15,996 nt of DNA from Euryarchaeota archaeon UBA173. Its GTDB lineage: Archaea > Thermoplasmatota > Poseidoniia > Poseidoniales > Thalassarchaeaceae. The position numbers were made by a program, and so were the translations under genes. The notes below the pieces were generated by a model, which did not search any database, was not told where the DNA came from, and worked only from the letters and a program-made list of their open reading frames with translations. Below are positions 5,382 to 12,594 of the stretch, piece after piece. The DNA lies in contig DAJH01000045.1 in NCBI GenBank assembly GCA_002498925.1, positions 7,519 to 23,514 of the forward strand. The letters run 5' to 3'. How positions within the stretch are numbered: position 1 is the stretch's first letter; each line of letters opens with the position of its first letter.

Positions 5382-8300
5382 TTATGCGCCGCCACCACGT
5401 TGCTGTTCGTAGTAATTAGCATAGTATTGCTCTGCATACTGGCGTGCTTGCTGCTCATCGTATCCAGATGCGACCATCTGCTGGACATACGCCTCGACGG
5501 GATCCATGGTTTCGACCCCTCCGAATTGCTCCACGGTGTCGCTCTCGACACGGCTTCCGCCCCTTCCCCTCATTACGAGGGTAGCGACTACAATCACGAT
5601 GAGGAGCACCGCTCCCCCAATACCGGCCATCACAGTGGTAGTCAGTCCGCCGCTATCCCCGGATCCATCAGGGCCTTCCACCGTTGCTGGAACAAGGCTG
5701 ATGTCTATGGTCTCCTCGAGGACGTACCTTGAGCCATCTCCCTCGGTAATTCGCAGGTAGATCGTCGCTGCGACACCGGTGTCAATCTGGTACAGATCGG
5801 AGATGTCAAGAGTTAGTGAGAAACTATCGCCATCGGCAAGAGGTGTGGTTGTGTTGTACTTTCCAATCGTTCGCTGCGTGATCTTCTGTGAGGTCGAGTA
5901 GTCCAGGACCGAGGGGTCCAGTGTTGCCTCGATTACGACGTCGCTATTCTCTGCCCCTGAGAGGAGGTTCCCAGTGATCACCACTAGGTCTTCCCTCTGT
6001 GAGTCAGTGGGCCTCGGAGAGGTGAACTGAGTCACGGGAGGATCGTCTCCGAAGTCCTCCCCGACTACGATGAAGTACATCCTGTGCTTCTCGCTCTGCT
6101 TTCCGGCCCTGTCATAGACGATCAGCTCTACCCTGATCTCATTCTCGAGAGTAGCGTCGGGGCTGCTGGTCAGGTTCCTGAACGTGTAAGTCCACTCGTC
6201 TGTGACTGCAGCGGGAATCTGGAACTCGTGCCCCTCCAGGGTTGGACTTGAGCTGTCCCACGGGTAATCGAAGAATACCTTCCACTCGAACAGTTCGATT
6301 CCTGACTCGCCCTCGGGGGCGTCTGGATCTGAGCTGTTCTCTGCTGAGAATGAAAGGCTGATATCGCCAGTTTCAGTTAGTCTGACCCTGTATATCGGCC
6401 AGTCCACGCCTGCGACGGTCTTCGAGCCATCGAGCTCTAGGAACTCGGATAGCGCAGGGTTGGAGATTATGCTTGCAGATGCCAGGGGCCTGAACTCGTC
6501 AGCAAGAGTATCATCGGTTACCAGTCTGATGTAGGTGATCCTAGTGTGTCCCTCATCGTCGTGGAGATACAGCGTCAGTAGCCACTCTGCACCTATCCTG
6601 CACCCTGTCGTAGAGGTGGTGTTCCCAACGCAGAACGAGCCGAGGGTCGGAATCTCAGGCATCAATTGCTGGGTATGGCTGACCTCTCCGGAGTCTATGA
6701 CTGTCCCATCCCATCCGGTTACAGAGTCATTGTTGCCCGATGTAAGGGTCCAATCTGCCATGACACCCTCGACTGTGGTGACATAGTCGAACTCGAGGTC
6801 CGAGTTGCTCTTGATGTACATTGTTGCATAGGCACCGGTGATGGTGTCTATGGCTGGAGCCTCGCCATTGACTGTTAGGTCATAGCCGTCGCCGGCTATT
6901 CCGAAGTCGGTTGGATATGGCGTGAGCCTGTAGTCGAGCAGGTTGGAAAGGAGCGGAATCTGCTCCCCACCGAATGCCTGTGAGACGCTCGGGTTTTCCA
7001 CGTCAATGGTAGTGACTATCATACCACCTGCCCCGCGATTACAGATTGATAGCAAGGATTGGCTATCGTATGTATTGTCGCGTATCAGCGTGTGGAATGT
7101 GCCCATGGGGTCGCTAATGCGACCACCGCATACCTGTGGTATCTGGGTGCCCTGGACCTGTGCAGTATCGAGTCCCGAGAGGGCAACATGCGAGCCACCA
7201 TTGATGGCGCTGAAGGCCGATGGGTCGACATTCCTCAGTAGGGGGTGGAACTGGTCCACTATGGTGATACTGTCGCTGAGGATTCGGTTGTCGACTGTGA
7301 AGTTGACTTGGTTCCTCATTGCGATATCCATGCCGAAAGGAAGGTTACTCGGTTGGTATGCGTCCCTGTACGGGCCAAGGTGGATTTGGGTTGTTCCGCC
7401 GTTTACCATGTAGCTTTCCAATGTCTCGGAGACCGACAGGCCGTCTGTGTCGCGGGTCTCAGAGAGCTTCTCGTAGTAGTCGCCGTAGTACACATTGTAG
7501 TCTGTCTGCCATGGCAGCAGGACCTTGTCATAGTGCTCTAGCCAGTCTGGGGTTGCGTATGTGTCCCAGTTATCCAGCTTCATCTGGGTGTAGGTCATGC
7601 CCATCGTCTCAAGGTCTGCCTTTACCCTCTGGAGCCTGTTCTGATCGGTTGGGTTCGATAGGACCGCAACGTCGATCTGGTCATGGAAGGTGATGATGAA
7701 GAAGCGTACGTTGCCAGATGGCTCGATGGTTCCGTCTTCCTTTGTTACATCGGCTGAGAAGCTGATGTTGTAGGTATGTCCATCGACCCAATTGTTGTAC
7801 GGCTGACTCCAGTTGGCGAATGCTCTGTCGTGTGGCTGTAGGACGAATGGCCCGTTATCGGCTGATGCCGTGTAGACCTCCTGGCTGGTGTCCAAGTCGA
7901 CTATCGACATGGAGAGGCCGTACTCACCCTCAATGACCCCATTCAGTAATGGGACCGAGAAGCTGTGTGCTCGGGCATCATCGATCGGGTACACGCACTT
8001 GTAGGTGATATCCGTGACGCACTCCATGACATCTGCCTGCATGAGGGTGATGTCAGCACTTGCGATGCTGAACATGATCGTCGAGATGTTGTTCGCTAGA
8101 TTCACTTCATTGGCCCCGTACCACGAAGTTGCAGGGGTTGTATTATCGAAAATCGTCATGGCGTCAATCTTGTAGATTCCGCTCTGGAAGTCGTGGTTTG
8201 CTAAGGTGAAGCGTGACCACTCCGATGCGTCTAAGCCATTCACCTCCTCAGTGTATTCTCCGTCGAATTCGAATGTGAACTCCTCGACTCGGATGTTATC

Positions 8301-11300
8301 GATCGCGAATCCAGCCAGTCCCGCATTGCCGTTGATTCCGTCACCATTGGACTGGAATCTCCATGTCAGACTTAGCTCTGCTCCAGCTAGGGATGTGCAT
8401 TCATCGCGCCATTGGGTCGTGTCCTCACTGGTTCTGTTCTGGAGGACTATGTGAGTGAGGTCAAGAGTTACCGACTTGACAATGTTCTCAGTATCGAACC
8501 AAACTACGGAGTTCAGATTATCTGAGTGATCTCCAAAGTACTCCACTTCGTCGTAACCATTGAGGTCGAAGTCCTCACACCTGTGGAAGTTTGGATCGTC
8601 GGGGTTTGTGTTTTGAATCCCGTTCTCGTTGAGATCTGTCCAGCTACCGTAGGCAACTCCCTGGTAGAGTTCGCCGCCCTTTGACCATGAAAGTTCCAGA
8701 TTGGCTGCATCCCTGATTGCAAGGATGTTGCCCTGGGAGTCCTGTAGGAAGTCCCCCTCTGCGTAGTAGTCGAAGGTCAGGTATGTGAAGTCGGCACCTG
8801 AAGCGGCTATCGGAATGGAGTCTATCGTCATAGTCTCACTCCAGTTGTCGCCGTAGCCATCATCGGGATGGCCGAGCCAGTATGAGTGGCTCTTGAAGAC
8901 ACCGACATTCTGAGGGAGCATGGAGTTCTGACCGGTCGAGTCGTCTAGTCTACTGCCATTTTCCTTGCCAGGCTGGTCATTATCGTCCGTCCAAATCGGA
9001 TCAACGCCAGAGAAATCCTCGATTGCGACCAAATCCGGCTCAGCGTTGTATATCATCGCTTGAACGGAGAAGTCAGTTACCGTATTCCCCCAGTTCCTGG
9101 CTACGAGCTCCACATCCCTAGTTCCTGATGCGTATCTCACTCCATTTTCCAAGGATGGCCATGGCTCCTCTGCCAAACCCGGATCGAACAGGTTGTTGAC
9201 CGTGGTTTGGAACTTCACCTGGTCGTTCAGGCTGTCCATATCAGTGAATCCGCTTGGGTTGGTCAGCTCTGTGCTGATGTAGTAAGTGGTGTTATCCACG
9301 AAGTCAGCAGTGAGAGAGACGTCCTCTGAGGCACCTGCAGCTAGATTGTTGAAGTTCAACGTCTGAGTGACTACCTCGCTAGTTCCGAAGGTCACATCCC
9401 TCTTCCTGATCGTTATGTTGTCGAAGGCGAATCCGTCCTCCCCGGAGTCATAAGATGAGCCGGTTGGACCAACTGATCCCACTAATCCACTTCGGAATCT
9501 GAATCGGATATCCACTACCTGCCCCGCATAAGGAGTTAGGTCGATTGACTCAGCCTCGTTTTCGGCATCGGAAGTCCCCCCGTCCTCAGTGAAGTTCGTC
9601 CACCCTGTAGCATACCCGCTCGCGTAGTTGCCGTTGTTGGTGTTAAATTCCGGATCCACACCCTGTGCAAGGAGTCGGTAGTACCTATTCAGGTCCCAAC
9701 CTCCAGTAAAGAATACTGACTCCCATCCGTTGCCTTCGGACCATACCTCGATGCCGCACGAATCCTCGTAGAGCCATCTTTCCACTACAGAGTACTGCTC
9801 TGCTAGGAACAGCTCGAAGAAGGATACAGTGCACATCGCTGAGATATCCATGAACGCAGCATCCGCACCAGTCAGGTCTACGTTCTCCAGTATCAGCGCC
9901 TCGTCCATGTTGTTGTAGTACCCCGAGTCGGACTCGTTGTTTCCATTGTAGTCGAGGCCTACCCAGTAATATCCAGTGGGGTTGCTGTCTGCCTCATACC
10001 ACGACACGTTCTCGGTTTCGGCTGTTGAGCCGGTCTCTATGTGCCATGAGGAGTCCCCGGAATCATAGTCTCCTGTGTATGAGACCTTGGAGAACGAGCA
10101 GGCCGGGCAATTCGTATTGTCCGTGTTTCCATCGAAATCGGACGAGTAGACGACGGTATCGGTTCCCCCGAGTACCTCCTTGACCTCGAGGTCAACATCG
10201 ATTGAGCCTGACAGTGGATTCAGTCCTGTATTCTTGACAGTGACATTTACCCATCTGTTGCCCTCTCCCAGCTGGGCCTCACCTGTGGCAGGGTTGTAAG
10301 ATGCAGGTGCGGCGGTCACGCTCGTGATCCCCATGTCCTCGTTGTCCAAAGTAAGTACGGACAGGAAGTCGCCGGCTCCAGCCCATCCCTGGGTATCCAG
10401 CCACATCGCATTGTCAGCGAATCTGTATGAGTAGTCCCTCTGGCCGATTACGATCTCGAAGGCGCTGTTCTCTCCTCCTTGGAGCTGCCCTGGCATAGCC
10501 ATTGTAGGCCTTCTGCCTACGTCAAAGGACAGGGATGAAAGGTACCCTGGGCCGTTTGGGTTTGCCAGGATAATCTCTACGGAATTAATCTCCCTGAGGT
10601 TCTCTAGCAGTAGATATGTCTGGTTCTGAGCACTGGAGTCCTGTAGTCTAGTCAGAGTCAGCTCGGTAGGTACGAAGAAGTCGACCTCCCCGTCCCTATT
10701 CACGTCCTCGATTGTGATCGACGCGCCTTTGAAGTCCCCCAGAGTGACGTAATTCTGGGTGTTCCATGAGCTTCCACTCTTCTCAGCATAGGAGATGTTT
10801 CCAGTGAGGCCGTCGACTACGGCTATCATATCTACCTCGTTGTCGTTGTTTGTATCCGAGATGTCCATCCCGTACATTGGGTAGTTGTGCTCTGCATCGA
10901 GCTTGAACTCGTTGATCCCTTGGGCTGACGGAGTCATGGGGTTGGGGTACTGATTCTGGAGGCAATCGTACTCCAGGACTGTCATGTTGTCATAGTGCCC
11001 GACTGAGTATCCAACTCCTGTGTTGTAGGGAGGTGTCCTGAGGAGCCATAGGTCCAGGTCCTCGCAATCACCGATACTCCCCGGGAGTCCACCTCCTTGG
11101 ACTGTCTCCCCCCAGTGACCAAGTTCCATGTGGTCATAGAGGCCGTTTGTCAGTGGAACCGGCAGAGCCTGCTGATTCGTTATCAGGCTTGGGTCGGGGC
11201 CCCTGTAGACCTGAATGTACTGATTTGTGAATGTTGCATCTATTGTCAGCAGTACGATGTCGTCATTGCCGTCGTCGTTGATATCTCCGACAGCCATGTC

Positions 11301-11825
11301 CACGTGATACGGGTTGGAGATCGTGATCTCGGTGTCGGACCACTCGTGGACTAGGTTGTCGCAGTCACCCCACAGAACAGTGAGGTTGCCTGGTCTGACG
11401 AAAGTCTCGCCCACGAATCTGATATTCTCCTGGTAGTAGATGACGTCGTTATTTCCATCTCCGTCAATATCGGCTATCTCGACATCGACGCCGTTTGCCG
11501 TGTCCACGAAGCCAGCCCTCTGGGAGTCGTTGTTCGAAATGAAGACGTCCTGCCTGTCTGCGAATCCTCCTGAGCCGTCGTTGTACAAGGCGGTGATGTA
11601 GTGACCCATTGCACTAGCGGAAACGATGTCGTTATCGCCATCGCAGTCTATGTCTCCCACCGCGGCGTCCTGAGGGTCCCTCTGAACGGCGTATTGAGTG
11701 ATGTGTGATGCGCTAGCACCGGGAGCGACGGCAGCCAGTGGCGAGGCTAGAAGCAATAGCACCAGAAGTACGGCCCTTCGGGCCTCTCTGTTTCGGTTTT
11801 GGGCGGTCTTCGAACTGAACGACAT
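5382..11825 (-). CDS. Giant secreted, membrane-anchored surface protein with FG-GAP/VCBS repeats
   Basis: The 2147-residue protein starts with a signal peptide: basic R11-R17, hydrophobic 18-34, and A37-S-A39 as the likely cleavage site. About five FG-GAP/VCBS-type blades follow between 50 and 390, each with a calcium-type DxDxDGxxD loop (D58-I-D-C-D-G-D-N-D is the first). Next come CARDB/Ig-like strands; two jelly-roll modules (about 560-810 and 935-1180), each ending in an F-A-[FI]-D-N-I motif as in MAM or immune-inhibitor-A type lectin folds; a Rossmann-like domain resembling class I amidotransferase/ThuA proteins (about 1383-1630); and Ig/PKD-like domains to about 2050. One membrane helix (2063-2085), a basic stop-transfer R-G-R and a 60-residue cytoplasmic tail rich in Gln and Tyr complete it. 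Many N-x-S/T sequons suggest heavy glycosylation. It probably acts in adhesion or substrate binding at the cell surface; no catalytic residues are identified. Domain borders are approximate. Confidence 0.85.
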   Translation of the reverse strand: MSFSSKTAQNRNREARRAVLLVLLLLASPLAAVAPGASASHITQYAVQRDPQDAAVGDIDCDGDNDIVSASAMGHYITALYNDGSGGFADRQDVFISNNDSQRAGFVDTANGVDVEIADIDGDGNNDVIYYQENIRFVGETFVRPGNLTVLWGDCDNLVHEWSDTEITISNPYHVDMAVGDINDDGNDDIVLLTIDATFTNQYIQVYRGPDPSLITNQQALPVPLTNGLYDHMELGHWGETVQGGGLPGSIGDCEDLDLWLLRTPPYNTGVGYSVGHYDNMTVLEYDCLQNQYPNPMTPSAQGINEFKLDAEHNYPMYGMDISDTNNDNEVDMIAVVDGLTGNISYAEKSGSSWNTQNYVTLGDFKGASITIEDVNRDGEVDFFVPTELTLTRLQDSSAQNQTYLLLENLREINSVEIILANPNGPGYLSSLSFDVGRRPTMAMPGQLQGGENSAFEIVIGQRDYSYRFADNAMWLDTQGWAGAGDFLSVLTLDNEDMGITSVTAAPASYNPATGEAQLGEGNRWVNVTVKNTGLNPLSGSIDVDLEVKEVLGGTDTVVYSSDFDGNTDNTNCPACSFSKVSYTGDYDSGDSSWHIETGSTAETENVSWYEADSNPTGYYWVGLDYNGNNESDSGYYNNMDEALILENVDLTGADAAFMDISAMCTVSFFELFLAEQYSVVERWLYEDSCGIEVWSEGNGWESVFFTGGWDLNRYYRLLAQGVDPEFNTNNGNYASGYATGWTNFTEDGGTSDAENEAESIDLTPYAGQVVDIRFRFRSGLVGSVGPTGSSYDSGEDGFAFDNITIRKRDVTFGTSEVVTQTLNFNNLAAGASEDVSLTADFVDNTTYYISTELTNPSGFTDMDSLNDQVKFQTTVNNLFDPGLAEEPWPSLENGVRYASGTRDVELVARNWGNTVTDFSVQAMIYNAEPDLVAIEDFSGVDPIWTDDNDQPGKENGSRLDDSTGQNSMLPQNVGVFKSHSYWLGHPDDGYGDNWSETMTIDSIPIAASGADFTYLTFDYYAEGDFLQDSQGNILAIRDAANLELSWSKGGELYQGVAYGSWTDLNENGIQNTNPDDPNFHRCEDFDLNGYDEVEYFGDHSDNLNSVVWFDTENIVKSVTLDLTHIVLQNRTSEDTTQWRDECTSLAGAELSLTWRFQSNGDGINGNAGLAGFAIDNIRVEEFTFEFDGEYTEEVNGLDASEWSRFTLANHDFQSGIYKIDAMTIFDNTTPATSWYGANEVNLANNISTIMFSIASADITLMQADVMECVTDITYKCVYPIDDARAHSFSVPLLNGVIEGEYGLSMSIVDLDTSQEVYTASADNGPFVLQPHDRAFANWSQPYNNWVDGHTYNISFSADVTKEDGTIEPSGNVRFFIITFHDQIDVAVLSNPTDQNRLQRVKADLETMGMTYTQMKLDNWDTYATPDWLEHYDKVLLPWQTDYNVYYGDYYEKLSETRDTDGLSVSETLESYMVNGGTTQIHLGPYRDAYQPSNLPFGMDIAMRNQVNFTVDNRILSDSITIVDQFHPLLRNVDPSAFSAINGGSHVALSGLDTAQVQGTQIPQVCGGRISDPMGTFHTLIRDNTYDSQSLLSICNRGAGGMIVTTIDVENPSVSQAFGGEQIPLLSNLLDYRLTPYPTDFGIAGDGYDLTVNGEAPAIDTITGAYATMYIKSNSDLEFDYVTTVEGVMADWTLTSGNNDSVTGWDGTVIDSGEVSHTQQLMPEIPTLGSFCVGNTTSTTGCRIGAEWLLTLYLHDDEGHTRITYIRLVTDDTLADEFRPLASASIISNPALSEFLELDGSKTVAGVDWPIYRVRLTETGDISLSFSAENSSDPDAPEGESGIELFEWKVFFDYPWDSSSPTLEGHEFQIPAAVTDEWTYTFRNLTSSPDATLENEIRVELIVYDRAGKQSEKHRMYFIVVGEDFGDDPPVTQFTSPRPTDSQREDLVVITGNLLSGAENSDVVIEATLDPSVLDYSTSQKITQRTIGKYNTTTPLADGDSFSLTLDISDLYQIDTGVAATIYLRITEGDGSRYVLEETIDISLVPATVEGPDGSGDSGGLTTTVMAGIGGAVLLIVIVVATLVMRGRGGSRVESDTVEQFGGVETMDPVEAYVQQMVASGYDEQQARQYAEQYYANYYEQQRGGGA

Positions 11826-11849
11826 ACCCGTCGGGACATTCGGCCCTCT

Positions 11850-11856
11850 CTTATGC
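11850..11856 (-). promoter_or_regulatory. Probable TATA box of the giant surface protein gene
   Basis: On the minus strand the sequence gcataag is centred about 28 bases before the ATG (11825-11823). This is the position expected for an archaeal TATA box driving a leaderless or few-nucleotide-leader mRNA. It is the most A/T-rich element close to the start within a GC-rich spacer, but the match to the TATA consensus is weak. Confidence 0.4.
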
Positions 11857-11877
11857 CTTCTCTAGAGGTGAGTGTGG

Positions 11878-11894
11878 CAACCCCATAGGGGTTG
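11878..11894. promoter_or_regulatory. Perfect 17-base dyad (7-base arms, ATA centre), possible operator
   Basis: The sequence caacccc-ata-ggggttg is a perfect inverted repeat with a three-base centre. It lies 53 bases before the giant gene's start, just upstream of its likely TATA box, where an archaeal activator or other DNA-binding protein could sit. It also lies 19 bases past the stop of the upstream gene and could form an RNA hairpin. No T-run follows on the transcribed strand, so an intrinsic terminator is less likely. Confidence 0.5.
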
Positions 11895-11912
11895 TAGCGG
11901 GGAAATGTCGAA

Positions 11913-12551
11913 TTAATGCGATTCTAGCCAGCTGGGACTGGGTGCGTAGTGATCCTCTGCACCCCCATGAATTCTCTCGAGTTTTCCTATCCTCCAGAGT
12001 CTATCGAGGAATGTCTTGATCTCCACTGAGTCCTTGTTTACCTTCTCCCCAATGAGATTCTCTATGTCACTTAGGGACATGGAAGTGTGGCCATGCTCCC
12101 TTACGACCATTGTGAGGATCAATTGGAGCCATGCCTCGGCCATAGGATCACTGGAGAGTATATTGGTCACCGGTTCGGGCGGATCAACCTCATCTATGAA
12201 TTCGGCTAGAGCAGCCATGTCGGTATCGGTCTGACTCGACATCCCTAGTTCCGAGGCCCTTGCCGAAATATCCAGGTCTCCAACTGTCCTGACCACCGAG
12301 GGTATACTGGTTGGGTCGGGCGGGGGTCCTGGCAGTGTGGGTTTGGCACTGGAAGGGCCCGTGGATTCCCCCATTGATTGAGCATCGGGGCGAGGTGCTG
12401 ATTTCCCCAACGGTCTTGTGAATCCAACTGCGCCTTTGAGCCCCAAATCGGACCGAAGGTAATTCACCCAATCGGCATCGCCCTGCAGGACGACTTCTAT
12501 GGAATCCTGATGGGATCTGAAGCTGAATCTGACATTCTCTCCCTGGCTCAT
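11913..12551 (-). CDS. Hypothetical protein with winged-helix-like C-terminal domain
   Basis: This 212-residue soluble protein has three parts. An N-terminal alpha/beta segment (about 5-45) contains V-R-F-S-F, I-E-V-V-L and W-V-N-Y-L-R-S. A Pro/Ser-rich, probably disordered linker spans about 46-90. A helical C-terminal region (about 136-212) has the spacing of a winged helix: helix 138-152, helix 161-169, a recognition-like helix 174-187 (V-E-I-K-T-F-L-D-R-L) and a short wing with L-E-R-I. DNA binding is therefore possible but unproven, and I do not recognise a named family. The start is set at the ATG 12551-12549 because AGGAGGG at 12557-12563 is a strong ribosome site 5-6 bases before it. 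A longer reading to 12608 would overlap the aconitase stop and has no such site. It sits between aconitase and the giant surface gene, so a regulatory role over the surface gene is conceivable. Confidence 0.65.
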   Translation of the reverse strand: MSQGENVRFSFRSHQDSIEVVLQGDADWVNYLRSDLGLKGAVGFTRPLGKSAPRPDAQSMGESTGPSSAKPTLPGPPPDPTSIPSVVRTVGDLDISARASELGMSSQTDTDMAALAEFIDEVDPPEPVTNILSSDPMAEAWLQLILTMVVREHGHTSMSLSDIENLIGEKVNKDSVEIKTFLDRLWRIGKLERIHGGAEDHYAPSPSWLESH

Positions 12552-12556
12552 CTGCT

Positions 12557-12563
12557 CCCTCCT
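12557..12563 (-). promoter_or_regulatory. Strong Shine-Dalgarno site deciding a start codon
   Basis: On the minus strand AGGAGGG precedes the ATG at 12551-12549 by five bases. It is the clearest ribosome binding site in the window. It shows that the hypothetical gene begins here rather than 19 codons upstream inside the aconitase gene. It is consistent with translation from an internal position of an mRNA shared with aconitase. Confidence 0.7.
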
Positions 12564-12594
12564 GATGCCAGCCGTACACTCACCATTAACTAAG

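Noticed and set aside
4462..5412. Plus-strand open frames opposite ahcY
   Set aside because: They lie wholly or mainly antisense to a clearly conserved enzyme. Their translations show no recognisable motif and have low-complexity Ala/Ser/Pro composition.
6943..7693. Several plus-strand open frames of 60-156 codons opposite the giant surface gene
   Set aside because: The giant gene's reading frame is continuous with coherent domains. The antisense frames overlap one another and carry no motifs or plausible start signals.
11878..11894. Intrinsic terminator for the winged-helix-like gene
   Set aside because: The hairpin arms are strong, but no T-run follows on the transcribed strand (the next bases are ccacactcac). 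Archaeal terminators depend on T-tracts, so an operator or other role is preferred.
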